A stretch of 64,000 nt of DNA from Ferrimonas pelagia (GTDB lineage: Bacteria > Pseudomonadota > Gammaproteobacteria > Enterobacterales > Shewanellaceae). The DNA is taken from NCBI RefSeq assembly GCF_039543565.1, contig NZ_BAABJZ010000024.1, positions 78,212 to 142,211 on the forward strand, read 5' to 3'. Positions 1-8,565 of this stretch are shown in pieces (positions within the stretch are counted from its first letter, which is position 1; the number at the start of each line of letters is the position of its first letter). The notes under the pieces were generated by a model. That model did no database searches and had not been told where the DNA came from. It saw only the letters and a program-made list of their open reading frames with translations. Both the position numbers and the translations under genes were made by a program.

Positions 1-1
1 G

Positions 2-403
2 GACCAACCTGTGTTAGTGCGGGTGCAGTCGGCCCAACTGGTGCGTGACTTACTGGGCGCCCATTCCGACAGCGGCCCGGAGCAATGGGACGTGGGCCGG
101 GCCTTGCAGGCGATCGCCGAGGCGGGCAGTGGCGTGCTGGTGCTGCTGGCGGCGCAGGAGAGCCCCAAGGCCGTGCTGGGTCAACTGGCGCGTTATGCCC
201 AGCCTTCGGCGCCGCTACCGACGCCGCCCAATTTTAAACACCGCACCCTGGGCGTGGGCGCACAGATCCTGCGGGATCTGAAGGTGCGCCGCTTGCGCTT
301 GCTCAATGATCCGGTCAGCTTCACGGCGATCTCCGGGTATGACATGGAAGTGGAAGAATTTGTCGCCTTTGGCGCCTTAGCATTAGAAGGAACTGCATCA
401 TGA
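2..403 (+). CDS. RibBA/RibB-type riboflavin protein, C-terminal RibA-like domain (partial)
   Basis: The reading frame is open from the window edge, so the N-terminus lies outside. The visible part matches the GTP cyclohydrolase II-like half of bifunctional RibBA proteins: a 'VRVQSAQLVRDLLG' stretch where RibA has VRVHSECLTGDVFG, then 'GVGAQILRDLKVRRLRLL' near the C-terminus. The zinc-binding cysteines of true RibA are missing (the region reads GAHSDSG), so this domain is probably catalytically dead. In such proteins the N-terminal part is a 3,4-dihydroxy-2-butanone 4-phosphate synthase, but that part cannot be seen here. The stop overlaps the next start as ATGA. The family call is fairly sure and the activity is not. 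Confidence 0.6.
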   Translation, partial: DQPVLVRVQSAQLVRDLLGAHSDSGPEQWDVGRALQAIAEAGSGVLVLLAAQESPKAVLGQLARYAQPSAPLPTPPNFKHRTLGVGAQILRDLKVRRLRLLNDPVSFTAISGYDMEVEEFVAFGALALEGTAS

Positions 404-1611
404 ATCAGGCAAAAGCCGCGGCCAATGTGTTTGCACCGGTCCAGCTTGCAGGGGCGAGCCTGCGCAATCGAGTGATCAAGACCGCGACCTTTGAGGGTAT
501 GACGCCCAAAGGGATCCCGAGCGATGCGCTGATCGAACACCACCGCGGGATCGCCGCCGGGGGCGCGGCGCTGACCACCGTGGCTTATTGCGGCGTATCG
601 CCGGACGGGCTGACGTTTGAAGATCAGATGTGGATGCACGAAGGCATTTTCGATCGGCTCAAGCAGTTGGCGGATGCGGTGCATGCCGAGGGCGGTAAGA
701 TCTCCGGCCAGCTGTCCCACTGCGGCTTCTTCTCGCGCAATAAGCCGAAGAACATCCCCCGCCCCCGCGGACCCAGCGTGACCTTCAATCACTATGGCGC
801 CTTCTCCGGACTGCCGATCGGTGGCGCCATGTCCCATGCCGACATTGAGAAGACCCTGGGTGAATACCATGACGCCGCGGCGCTGCTCAAGCGGGCCGGT
901 TTCGATGCGGTGGAGATCCACATGGGTCACGGCTATCTGCTCAGTCAGTTCATCAGCCCCTACTCCAATAAACGCACGGACGAATATGGCGGCAGCCTGG
1001 AAAACCGCATGCGCTTGCCGCTGCAGGTGTTGGCCTCGGTGCGCAAAGCGGTGGGCGAAGATTTCCCCATCCTGTCCAAGCTCAATCTGGCCGACGGCTT
1101 CCGTGGCGGCATTAAGATCGAGGACTCGATCCAGTGCGCCAAGCTGCTGGAAACGGCCGGGATCAACGCCATTGTCATGAGCGGTGGCTTCACCGCCCGC
1201 ACTCCGATGTACCTGTTCCGTGGCGGCAGTCCGCTTAAGCAGATGATCCAGACCGAAAAGAACCCGGTGATGGCCTTTATGATGAAGATCGGCGGGCCCA
1301 AGCTGTTCCGCCCCTCCAAGTTTGAAGAGCTCTATTTTCTCGACAAGGCCAAGCAGATGCGCGAAGCGGTGTCGGTACCGTTGGTCTATCTGGGCGGGGT
1401 GTCCAGCCGCGACAGCATGGTGCGGGCGATGGACGAGGGCTTTGATTTTGTCGCCATGGGCCGGGCGTTGATCCGCGATCCAGAGATGATCAACAAGGCC
1501 TCTGCCGACGGCGCCAGCTACCCCAATCAGTGCGATCACTGCAACCTGTGCGTGCCGTCGATGGCGTTGCCCGGCGGGGTGCGCTGCGTGTCGCTCAAGG
1601 GCGGGTTTTAA
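400..1611 (+). CDS. NADH:flavin oxidoreductase, Old Yellow Enzyme family
   Basis: A 403-residue single-domain OYE-like enzyme, expected to bind FMN and reduce the C=C bond of enones or dienoyl substrates with NAD(P)H. The OYE signature is clear: 'GHGYLLSQFISPYSNKRTD' followed by EYGGSLENR at about residues 180-205. The C-terminus has CDHCNLC and a later GGVRC, the cysteine motif common in OYE homologues that lack the extra domains of FadH. The start overlaps the previous stop (ATGA), which suggests translational coupling to the RibBA-like gene, whose pathway supplies flavin. A strong terminator follows. Family members act on many substrates; the downstream KstD-like gene suggests, but does not prove, a steroid or cyclic enone. 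Confidence 0.85.
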   Translation: MNQAKAAANVFAPVQLAGASLRNRVIKTATFEGMTPKGIPSDALIEHHRGIAAGGAALTTVAYCGVSPDGLTFEDQMWMHEGIFDRLKQLADAVHAEGGKISGQLSHCGFFSRNKPKNIPRPRGPSVTFNHYGAFSGLPIGGAMSHADIEKTLGEYHDAAALLKRAGFDAVEIHMGHGYLLSQFISPYSNKRTDEYGGSLENRMRLPLQVLASVRKAVGEDFPILSKLNLADGFRGGIKIEDSIQCAKLLETAGINAIVMSGGFTARTPMYLFRGGSPLKQMIQTEKNPVMAFMMKIGGPKLFRPSKFEELYFLDKAKQMREAVSVPLVYLGGVSSRDSMVRAMDEGFDFVAMGRALIRDPEMINKASADGASYPNQCDHCNLCVPSMALPGGVRCVSLKGGF

Positions 1612-1635
1612 GTCACCTCCAGTGTCAGCACAGGG

Positions 1636-1667
1636 AGCGGGCGCCATATGGGCGCCCGCTTTTTTTT
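1636..1667 (+). terminator. Rho-independent terminator after the OYE gene
   Basis: A perfect 10-bp GC-rich stem (1636-1645 with 1651-1660), a 5-nt loop and an eight-T tract. It ends the RibBA-like/OYE transcript, so the following SDR cluster should have its own promoter. Confidence 0.88.
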
Positions 1668-1777
1668 GTCGCTCGCCAATCCCGTTTTGGCAGCGCCTTT
1701 CGCTCAGTTAGACGTTCCGCTATTCCCTGCCGCGCTAGTCCCTTTAGACGATTATTTTTTCCCTTTGGAGAACGACG

Positions 1778-1843
1778 ATGGGGGTATGGATATTGCCGCT
1801 CGATTTCATAAAACGTCGGCCACAGATTGGGATAGATCAATGA
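1778..1843 (+). CDS. Possible 21-residue leader peptide upstream of the SDR/KstD operon
   Basis: A short ORF starts at ATG 1778 with GGAG at 1767-1770, an ideal 7-nt spacing. Its stop (1841-1843) overlaps the ATG of the SDR gene at 1840. The SDR start itself has only a weak ribosome binding site. The peptide begins MGVWILPLDF and has no recognisable domain. Its role as a coupling or leader peptide is inferred from the layout alone. It could also be chance. Confidence 0.3.
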   Translation: MGVWILPLDFIKRRPQIGIDQ

Positions 1844-2613
1844 ATTTTATGGCGGAGTTTCCCACTGATGGGATCGCTCTGGTGCTTGGCGGCAGTGGCG
1901 GCACCGGCTCGGTGATCGCCCAGCGACTGGCCCACGGTGGCAGCAAGGTGGCACTGACCTACAACAGCAATGCGGTCCGGGCCGATGAGGTGGTGACCGC
2001 GATCAGCGGCGCCGGGGGCTGCGCCGAGGCGCATCAACTTGCGATGGCTGACGGCGAGCGCATCGCCGCGCTGCTGGCGGATCTGACCGAACGCCACGGC
2101 CGCATTCACAGCATCGTGTTTGCCACCGGTTTCGACATTCCCCAGGAGTACATCGGCGACACCTCACCGGCGCTGTTTGAGCGGGTGATCGCCTCGGACT
2201 TGCACGGTTTCTACCGAACCATTCACGCCGCGCTGCCCCATCTGCGCGAGTCTGGGGGCAGCATCGTCCACGTTAGCTCGGCGGGCCTGTTTCGTTACCC
2301 GCCCAAAGACATGCTCTCGGTGGCGCCCAAGGCGGCGATCGAATCGCTGATCCAGGGGATCGCCAAGGAGGAGGGGCGCTTCGGCATTCGCGCCAACTCG
2401 GTGGCGATCGGGGTGATCGAAACCGGCATTTTCCTGCGCCTGAAAGAGGCCCATTTTGATGAAGCGTGGCAGCAGGCGGTCAAAGCCAGCCTGTGCCTGC
2501 CGCGCTTTGGCCAGCCCGAAGAGGTGGCGGAAGCTGTTGCCTTTCTGGCGTCCCCACGCAGTGCCTATACCACAGGCCAGATCATCGTCGTCGATGGCGG
2601 CTACCACGTATAA
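1840..2613 (+). CDS. SDR-family oxidoreductase, atypical active site
   Basis: A 257-residue short-chain dehydrogenase/reductase fold. The nucleotide-binding glycine motif GGSGGTG is at residues 17-23, and the C-terminal 'TGQIIVVDGGY' is typical of 3-oxoacyl-ACP-reductase-like SDRs. The active site is unusual. Ser146/147 and Lys164 are present, but the position four before the Lys is Ser160 instead of Tyr (the motif reads SVAPK), and the NNAG motif is replaced by ATGF. ATG 1840 was chosen because an earlier in-frame start would run into the upstream terminator; ATG 1849 is an alternative. It heads the KstD-like operon, 18 bp before the next gene. The exact reaction is unknown. Confidence 0.8.
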   Translation: MNFMAEFPTDGIALVLGGSGGTGSVIAQRLAHGGSKVALTYNSNAVRADEVVTAISGAGGCAEAHQLAMADGERIAALLADLTERHGRIHSIVFATGFDIPQEYIGDTSPALFERVIASDLHGFYRTIHAALPHLRESGGSIVHVSSAGLFRYPPKDMLSVAPKAAIESLIQGIAKEEGRFGIRANSVAIGVIETGIFLRLKEAHFDEAWQQAVKASLCLPRFGQPEEVAEAVAFLASPRSAYTTGQIIVVDGGYHV

Positions 2614-2631
2614 GGATCGAAGGACTTGAAC

Positions 2632-4410
2632 ATGAAGGATCAAACCCAGCAACAGCAGCAATGGGATCACAGTGTCGATGTGGTAGTGGTGGGCTCCGGC
2701 GCCGGTGCCATGACGGCGGCGCTGCGGGCCAACGATCTGGGCCAGGAGGTTCTGGTGCTGGAGAAGAGCGATCAGTACGGTGGCACCTCGGCGGTGTCCG
2801 GCGGCGGCATTTGGGTGCCCAATAACCATCGCATTACGGCGTTGGGGGGACAGGACAGCGACGCCGCGGCGATCGAATACATCAAAACCGTGATGCGTGA
2901 GGAGGGGCAGGATGAGGCCATCAATGAGGATGGCCGGATCGAAGCCTATGTCGCCAACGCCACCCGCATGGTGGATTACCTGCGCCATGATGCCGACGTC
3001 CATTTTGAGGCGCAATCGGAATACACGGATTACTACCCAGAATTGAAAGGCGGCATGCCGGGCTATCGCTCGATGGATCCTAAGCCGTTTAACGCCGCCA
3101 AGCTCGGCGCGGAATTCCACAACCTGCGCGAGCCCTCGCCGGGCACCCTGATGATGGGCCGCATGTCGCTAGGGATGAAAGAGGCGCGCATTCTGATGTG
3201 CCGCGGCAAAGGCTGGCTTAAGGTGACGCTGCAGATCCTTTGGCGCTACTACAAAGATCTGCGCTGGCGTGGCAAGTCCAAACGCGATCGCTACCTGTGT
3301 CTGGGCAACGCCCTGGTGGGTGCGCTGCGCCATGCAATGGCGCAGAAAGGCATTCCGCTTTGGTTGGGTAGCCCGATGACCGAGCTGGTGAAACAGGACG
3401 GCAAGGTGATCGGCGTGGTGATCCAGCAAAACGGTCAAAGCCAGCGGATCCAGGCACGTCACGGCGTGGTGCTGGCCGCTGGCGGTTTTGAGCGCAACCA
3501 GAAGATGCGCGAGCAGTACCTGCCGCAGCCGACCCAAGCTCAGTGGAGCGCCACTCCGTTGCACAACACCGGGGATGCCATCGTCGCCGGTCAACAGCAG
3601 GGCGCGGCCACGGCGCTGATGGAGCACAGCTGGTGGGCACCGACGGTGCATGTGCCCGGCGAAGAGAAGCAACGGGCGGTGTTTGTCGAGCGTAACCTGC
3701 CCGGCTGTATCTTGGTCAACAGTGCCGGTAAGCGCTTCGTCAACGAAGGTGCGCCCTATAACGACATCGGCTATGCCATGTACAAGTCGCATAAGGCCGG
3801 CAACGGCGGCGTGCCCTGCTACATGGTGTTTGATGCCACCTTCCGCCAAAAATACCCGGCGGGACCACTCATTCCCGGCTACGCCAAGCCCGACAGTGCG
3901 CTGTCCAAGCGCCATCGCAGCTGCTTCGAAAAAGCCGACACGCTGGAAGCGCTGGCTGCCATGATCGACATCGAGCCGGCGGCACTGACGCAAACGGTGA
4001 GTCAGTTCAATCAACACGCCAAAGTCGGTAAAGATCCGGAGTTTGGCAAAGGCGAATCCCTGTTTGATCGCTACTACGGCGATCCCAATGTGCAGCCCAA
4101 TCCCTGTGTGGCACCGTTGGACAAGGGGCCGTTTTATGCCATGCGGATCGACGCCGGCGATATCGGCACCAAAGGCGGATTGCAGACCGACGTGGACGCG
4201 CGGGTACTGGACGAGTCCGGTGCGGCCATCGAGGGGCTGTATGCCATCGGCAACACCGCCGCTTCGGTAATGGGGCCCACCTATCCGGGCGCGGGCTCCA
4301 CCATCGGCCCGGCCATGACCTTCGGTTATCTGGCGGCCAATCACATTCAAGCCCGCCAGGCCGAGTGCGGCGCCAAGGGCATTTCTGAGACAGCGGAGGC
4401 GGTCGCATGA
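2632..4410 (+). CDS. FAD-dependent 3-ketosteroid-delta1-dehydrogenase-like protein
   Basis: A 592-residue flavoprotein of the fumarate reductase/KstD superfamily. The dinucleotide motif GSGAGA is at residues 21-26, followed by the FAD-contacting Glu44 and 'GGTSAVSGGGIWVPNN', which closely follows KstD enzymes. Further KstD-like blocks are 'SDYYPE'-type (TDYYPELKGG) and 'PKPFNAAKLGAE', the ALAC/LAAGGFERN motif, and the C-terminal 'PTYPGAGSTIGPAMTFGYLA'. KstDs insert the C1-C2 double bond into 3-ketosteroid ring A. The similarity is strong enough for the family, but related enzymes act on other cyclic ketones. ATG 2632 has AAGGA just upstream; a TTG at 2626 is less likely. The stop overlaps the next start (ATGA). 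Confidence 0.85.
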   Translation: MKDQTQQQQQWDHSVDVVVVGSGAGAMTAALRANDLGQEVLVLEKSDQYGGTSAVSGGGIWVPNNHRITALGGQDSDAAAIEYIKTVMREEGQDEAINEDGRIEAYVANATRMVDYLRHDADVHFEAQSEYTDYYPELKGGMPGYRSMDPKPFNAAKLGAEFHNLREPSPGTLMMGRMSLGMKEARILMCRGKGWLKVTLQILWRYYKDLRWRGKSKRDRYLCLGNALVGALRHAMAQKGIPLWLGSPMTELVKQDGKVIGVVIQQNGQSQRIQARHGVVLAAGGFERNQKMREQYLPQPTQAQWSATPLHNTGDAIVAGQQQGAATALMEHSWWAPTVHVPGEEKQRAVFVERNLPGCILVNSAGKRFVNEGAPYNDIGYAMYKSHKAGNGGVPCYMVFDATFRQKYPAGPLIPGYAKPDSALSKRHRSCFEKADTLEALAAMIDIEPAALTQTVSQFNQHAKVGKDPEFGKGESLFDRYYGDPNVQPNPCVAPLDKGPFYAMRIDAGDIGTKGGLQTDVDARVLDESGAAIEGLYAIGNTAASVMGPTYPGAGSTIGPAMTFGYLAANHIQARQAECGAKGISETAEAVA

Positions 4411-5300
4411 GTCAGTCAAACTATGCAGAAAACAGGGCAGCAAAAGTCGCCCTCGTGACCGGCGCGAGCCGGGGCGTAGGTAAGGGGATCGCCATTGCGC
4501 TGGGCGAGGCGGGTTACACCGTCTACGTCACCGGCCGCAGCCAGCAGGAGGGCGATGCGCCGCTGCCGGGCACGGTGTTTGCCACCGCCGAAGCGATCGA
4601 TCAGGCCGGACAAGAGAGCGGCGGACGCGGCATTGCCGTGGTGTGTGACCACGCCGACGACGGCCAGGTCGAAGCTCTGTTTGGCCAAATTCAACGGGAC
4701 AGCGGTCGGCTCGATGTGTTGGTCAACAACGCCATTGCCCTGCCGGATGAGCTGGTCCAGCCAGGTCCGTTTTTCCAAAAGAGCCTGAAGATGCTCGACA
4801 TTCTCAATGTCGGCATGCGCTCCAGCTACGTCTCCAGCTACTACGGCGCCAAGATCATGAGCGAGCAGGGCTCGGGGTTGATCGTCAACACCTCCTCCTT
4901 TGGTGGTCGTTGCTACATGCACGGCCCAGCCTATGGCGCGGGCAAGGCGGCGGTGGACAAGTTTGCCGCCGACATGGCGGTGGATCTCAAGCCCTTTAAC
5001 GTCAGCTGCATCTCCTTGTGGCTGGGGCTGGTGGCGACCGAGCGAACCCAGCGGGTGTTCGAAGCCGAGCCGGACAAGTACGCGGATCTGGCGGCGGCAG
5101 CGGAATCGCCCCAGTTTGGTGGCCGGGTGATCGCCGCGCTGGCCGAGCAGGCCGATCTGCTCGAGCGCAGCGGTCAGGTGTGGGTTGCCGCCGAGCTGGC
5201 CCAAGAGCTGGGCGTGACCGATGTGGGCGGCATCCAGCCACCGTCGCATCGTCCTATGTTGGGCGGACCGGCCCAGGCCAATCCGGCCATTATCGAATAG
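4407..5300 (+). CDS. SDR-family oxidoreductase, DHRS1-like
   Basis: A 297-residue classical SDR. It shows TGASRGVG at 18-25, VNNA at 116-119, catalytic Ser173/174 and the YGAGK motif at 186-190. The order 'VYVTGRS...VVCDHADD...RLDVLVNNA' and the longer-than-usual C-terminus resemble the DHRS1 subfamily of NADPH-dependent carbonyl reductases, which are known to act on steroids and various ketones. The start overlaps the stop of the KstD-like gene, so the two are almost certainly co-translated. I infer a role in reducing or oxidising a ring or side-chain carbonyl in the same pathway. Confidence 0.85.
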   Translation: MSQSNYAENRAAKVALVTGASRGVGKGIAIALGEAGYTVYVTGRSQQEGDAPLPGTVFATAEAIDQAGQESGGRGIAVVCDHADDGQVEALFGQIQRDSGRLDVLVNNAIALPDELVQPGPFFQKSLKMLDILNVGMRSSYVSSYYGAKIMSEQGSGLIVNTSSFGGRCYMHGPAYGAGKAAVDKFAADMAVDLKPFNVSCISLWLGLVATERTQRVFEAEPDKYADLAAAAESPQFGGRVIAALAEQADLLERSGQVWVAAELAQELGVTDVGGIQPPSHRPMLGGPAQANPAIIE

Positions 5301-5384
5301 CTCAGGTTGCGTTCGCGAGGCGTGTCAGTCCGTCAGGATCCGCGTCTTGGATCAGAGCACAACGAAAGCCATCAGGGAGGCCAA

Positions 5385-5585
5385 ATGAACGGACATTATC
5401 GCGAGCTAGTTGTGGGGCTTGGCGTGATCGCGCTGGGCGGTTGCAGTGAGCTGTCCAAGCCGGGCCCGGGGCCGGTCGATGCCGAGCCCCCGGCTTTGAT
5501 GATCCAAGCCGGCGTGGACTTCACTCATTGCCATAACACCCCCGGCGAATGCCGCCGTGACCTATTTTGGGGAGAGATCCAATGA
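5385..5585 (+). CDS. Small putative lipoprotein coupled to the acylase gene
   Basis: A 66-residue protein with a lipoprotein signal: a hydrophobic segment ending in LGGC, giving a predicted lipidated Cys at about residue 20. The short mature part contains two further cysteines (HCHNTPGEC) and no known domain. ATG 5385 has AGGGAGG just upstream. Its TGA overlaps the ATG of the following acylase gene (5582), a tight coupling that argues it is real and works with that enzyme. I do not recognise the family. The function is unknown. Confidence 0.6.
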   Translation: MNGHYRELVVGLGVIALGGCSELSKPGPGPVDAEPPALMIQAGVDFTHCHNTPGECRRDLFWGEIQ

Positions 5586-8035
5586 TCCATATCCACCCCT
5601 TCAAGCTGGCGGCCGTGCTGGCGGCCAGCGCGGCATTAACCGGTTGCCTCGGGGATAAATCGGTGCGAGTGACAACGCAGCTGACGCCGTTGCCGACCTA
5701 TCAGGCGCAGATCACCCGCACCGCCGGCGGTTTTCCCCACATCGAAGCGCCGGATTTTGCCAGCCTGGGGTTTGGCACCGGCTATGCGGCGGCGCAGGAT
5801 AATGTCTGCCACCTGGCGAAAAACTTCCTGAAATATCAGGGCCAGTTGTCGCAATATTTTGGCCCTCAGGATAACAATCTGGGCACGGATCTGGTGCAGC
5901 AGTTGATCATCCAAAGTGGCCGCTATGACACCCAAGTCTCGCTGGAGATGGCGGCGCTGTTCGACGGCTACGCCGCCGGTTACAACCGCTATCTGATCGA
6001 CACGCCAGAGGCGAAATGGCCGGACAAGCGCTGCGCCGGCGCGGAGTGGGTGCAGCCGATCAGTGCTGAGCTGGTTAAGCGCATTCACTTGACGCCGTTT
6101 TTCCTGCCCAATTTCCGCGATCTGCTGATCAGCGCGCAACCGCCCTCGACGCCGACCGCGCGCAGTGACGCTTTGGCGTTGGACAGCATGTTTGCCGCGG
6201 TGGATGAGATCACCAGCCTGGAGGATAAGGGCTCCAACGGCGTGGCCATCGGCCGTGAGGGCAGCGTCAGTGGTGGCGGGGTGCTGTTTGCCAATCCGCA
6301 CATGAACTGGGACGAGTCCTGGCGCTTTTATCCGATGCATCAAACCATTCCCGGGGTGATGAACGTGTTGGGCGCCAACGCGATCGATCGCGCCAGCGTG
6401 GGGTTTGGCACCAATGAGCATGTGGCCTGGACCAACACGGTGTCGACCGCCACCCGCTTTAGCTTCTATCAGCTGGCGCTTAAGCCCGGCGATCCCTTCA
6501 GCTATGTGGTGGATGGGCAGGCCAAGCCGATGACGGAAATTCCGGTGAGCGTGCAGGTGAGACAGCCGGACGGCACACTGGCCGCGCACCATCATGTGTT
6601 CCATGAAACCGAGTTTGGCTATCTGATCGGCCAGTTCCCCTGGAACGAGCAGATCGCCTTCGCCATCCGCATCGCCGACGAGGGCGCCCGCGGCATGCAG
6701 GGCGGCACACTGGATTACTACAAGGCCAGGAGCGTGCGCGACGTGCAGGCCGCGCAGGAGAAGTATCAGTTTACCCCGGTTAACTTGATCGCCGCCGATA
6801 AGCACGGCGAAGTGCTGTACGCCGATGTGGGCCCGGTGGCCAACCTGACCGACGAGCAGCTCAAAACCTGCAGTGCCTTCTACGGCAAGGCGCTGGATGG
6901 CAGCCGCAGTGCTTGTCACTGGGGTAACGCCGAGGACGCCAGTGCGCCGGGCCTGCTGGGGCCAAGCGAACAGCCTCACGCGCTGCGCAGCGATTTCGTC
7001 ACTAACTCCAACGACAGCTACTGGTTGCCTAACCCCAAACAGCCGCTGGATGGCTTCCGTCAGAGTTTGGGCACCCAGGGGACCGAGCGCAGCCTGCGTA
7101 CCCGCTCCGGTTTGTTGATGATCCAGAATCATCTGGCGGCGGGTGAGAAGTTTGATCTCACCAGCCTGAAGGCGCTGATGCTGTCCAACCAGAACACGGC
7201 GGGGCAGCTGCTGCGGGATGATTTAGTCACCTTGTGCCGGGCCAATGACACCGTCTCTGTGGCGGGCGAGGCCGTGTCGCTTGGCGCCGCCTGTGACGCG
7301 CTGGCCGGTTGGGACTTGCACGACAACCTCGACAGTCGCGGCGCCCATCTGTTCCGGGAATTTATCGCTGAGGCGCTCAAGGACGCCAAGCTTAAGCACA
7401 AGCACCGTTGGTTGCCGCCGCAGTTTAACTACGCGGTGCCGTTTGACGCCAATGACATCCTCAACACGCCACGGGGCCTGGACACCCAGGACAACCCCAA
7501 GGTGCTTGAGGCGCTGGCCAAAGCGGTGAAGCGCTTGAATGCCGATGGCATTGCGCTGGACGCACGTTTGGGCGATCTGCAGTTTGCCAGCAAGGATGGG
7601 GTTAAGATCCCGATGCACGGCGGGCCGGAGAACGTCGGCGTGTTTAACAAGGCGGAGGCCAGCTATCAGGGCAGCGCCGGTTATCCCGACATCGATGGGT
7701 CCAGCTACAGCTGGCTGATGGTGACCGAGTTTACCCCGCGCGGGGTCAAGGCCCAGGGCGTGTTGGCGTACTCTATCTCCACCAACCCGGACTCGCCGCA
7801 CTATCGGGATATGACCGACAAGTTTGCCCGCAAGGAGTTTGCGGTATTGCCGTTCACGCCAGAGCAGGTAAAAGCGGCGGCGCAGAGCGTGCTGGTGATC
7901 AAGCAGGGCGCGGCAGACTGTCGCGGCAATGGCTGGCAGCGTTTCGCCGAGCCGAGCTTTAGTGATGAAGCTCAGTGCCGGGCGCATTTTGCGGCGCAGC
8001 GTCAGGCCCGCTTGACCGACTACGTCCGACTGTAA
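5582..8035 (+). CDS. Penicillin acylase-family (Ntn hydrolase) lipoprotein
   Basis: An 817-residue N-terminal nucleophile hydrolase of the penicillin/acyl-homoserine-lactone acylase family, which cleaves amide bonds. The signal peptide ends in LTGC with a lipidated Cys22, so the enzyme probably sits on a membrane facing the periplasm. The autoprocessing site is visible as KGSNGVAIG, with Ser218 as the predicted nucleophile exposed after cleavage into alpha and beta chains. 'ANPHMNW' and 'HVAWTNTVS' downstream are typical beta-chain blocks. ATG 5582 has GGGGAGAG at a good distance; an upstream in-frame TTG is unlikely. The substrate is unknown. Its place behind the KstD-like operon suggests an acylated or conjugated substrate for that pathway. 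Confidence 0.85.
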   Translation: MIHIHPFKLAAVLAASAALTGCLGDKSVRVTTQLTPLPTYQAQITRTAGGFPHIEAPDFASLGFGTGYAAAQDNVCHLAKNFLKYQGQLSQYFGPQDNNLGTDLVQQLIIQSGRYDTQVSLEMAALFDGYAAGYNRYLIDTPEAKWPDKRCAGAEWVQPISAELVKRIHLTPFFLPNFRDLLISAQPPSTPTARSDALALDSMFAAVDEITSLEDKGSNGVAIGREGSVSGGGVLFANPHMNWDESWRFYPMHQTIPGVMNVLGANAIDRASVGFGTNEHVAWTNTVSTATRFSFYQLALKPGDPFSYVVDGQAKPMTEIPVSVQVRQPDGTLAAHHHVFHETEFGYLIGQFPWNEQIAFAIRIADEGARGMQGGTLDYYKARSVRDVQAAQEKYQFTPVNLIAADKHGEVLYADVGPVANLTDEQLKTCSAFYGKALDGSRSACHWGNAEDASAPGLLGPSEQPHALRSDFVTNSNDSYWLPNPKQPLDGFRQSLGTQGTERSLRTRSGLLMIQNHLAAGEKFDLTSLKALMLSNQNTAGQLLRDDLVTLCRANDTVSVAGEAVSLGAACDALAGWDLHDNLDSRGAHLFREFIAEALKDAKLKHKHRWLPPQFNYAVPFDANDILNTPRGLDTQDNPKVLEALAKAVKRLNADGIALDARLGDLQFASKDGVKIPMHGGPENVGVFNKAEASYQGSAGYPDIDGSSYSWLMVTEFTPRGVKAQGVLAYSISTNPDSPHYRDMTDKFARKEFAVLPFTPEQVKAAAQSVLVIKQGAADCRGNGWQRFAEPSFSDEAQCRAHFAAQRQARLTDYVRL

Positions 8036-8048
8036 TAGCTCCCACATT

Positions 8049-8094
8049 AGGGTCGATCCAGCCTGGCATTGAACAGGCGGTCGGCCCTCTTTTT
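8049..8094 (+). terminator. Rho-independent terminator after the acylase gene
   Basis: A long imperfect stem (8049-8065 with 8074-8088, small bulge and two wobble pairs) followed by CTCTTTTT. It probably separates the acylase transcript from the thioesterase-SDR pair, although some readthrough is likely. Confidence 0.55.
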
Positions 8095-8118
8095 CTGTGA
8101 TGGTTTTAGGAGGAGCGG

Positions 8119-8556
8119 ATGAGCACCCGCGTCCAGATCGATTTCCCCGACACCCCGCTGTTTACGACTGAGTTCCTTATTGGCTCGAATCAGGTGAATC
8201 GCGGCGATCATGTCGGTAATAACCACTTTGTTGAGCTGTGCGGTGAGATCGCACTGCGCTATTTTCACCAGCGCGGCTTGCAGGGGTTTGATGTGTTGGG
8301 CCAGCAGTTGATCAACGGCGAACTGTCGCTCAAGTTGCTGGGCGAAGGGCGCTGCTTCGATACTTTGAACGGCGAGTTCGCGGTGGCCAATTTTCACCGC
8401 TATGGCTGTGATTTTCTGTATCGGATCCGCCGGGGCGAACAGGTGATCGCCCTGGGCCGTTTCGCCATGCTCACCTTCGATTACCAGCAGGGCAAACTGG
8501 TCGAGGCCAGCGACGGCTTTGCGGCATTTTTTGTTGAGGCCGAGTCATTGAACTAG
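8119..8556 (+). CDS. Hotdog-fold thioesterase-like protein
   Basis: A 145-residue protein of the 4-hydroxybenzoyl-CoA thioesterase/hotdog size class. The segment 'GSNQVNRGDHVGNNHFVEL', with an Asp-containing loop before the central helix, is like acyl-CoA thioesterases where HxxxNN follows a D/N. The strong ribosome binding site AGGAGGAG lies directly before ATG 8119. It is followed 9 nt later by an SDR gene. It may release a CoA thioester product of the cluster. The thioesterase call rests on this one motif and the size, so the activity is tentative. Confidence 0.65.
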   Translation: MSTRVQIDFPDTPLFTTEFLIGSNQVNRGDHVGNNHFVELCGEIALRYFHQRGLQGFDVLGQQLINGELSLKLLGEGRCFDTLNGEFAVANFHRYGCDFLYRIRRGEQVIALGRFAMLTFDYQQGKLVEASDGFAAFFVEAESLN

Positions 8557-8565
8557 GGAGTGGGT

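Noticed and set aside
193..1647. Long minus-strand ORF (484 codons) opposite the OYE gene
   Set aside because: Antisense of a clearly recognisable OYE gene with repetitive His/Arg-rich composition typical of a shadow frame in GC-rich DNA.
3169..4443. Minus-strand ORF opposite the KstD-like gene
   Set aside because: No domain or start signal; mirror of a well-supported gene.
5636..7132. 498-codon minus-strand ORF opposite the acylase
   Set aside because: Shadow frame with no family resemblance; the plus-strand acylase has its signal peptide, lipobox and catalytic Ser.
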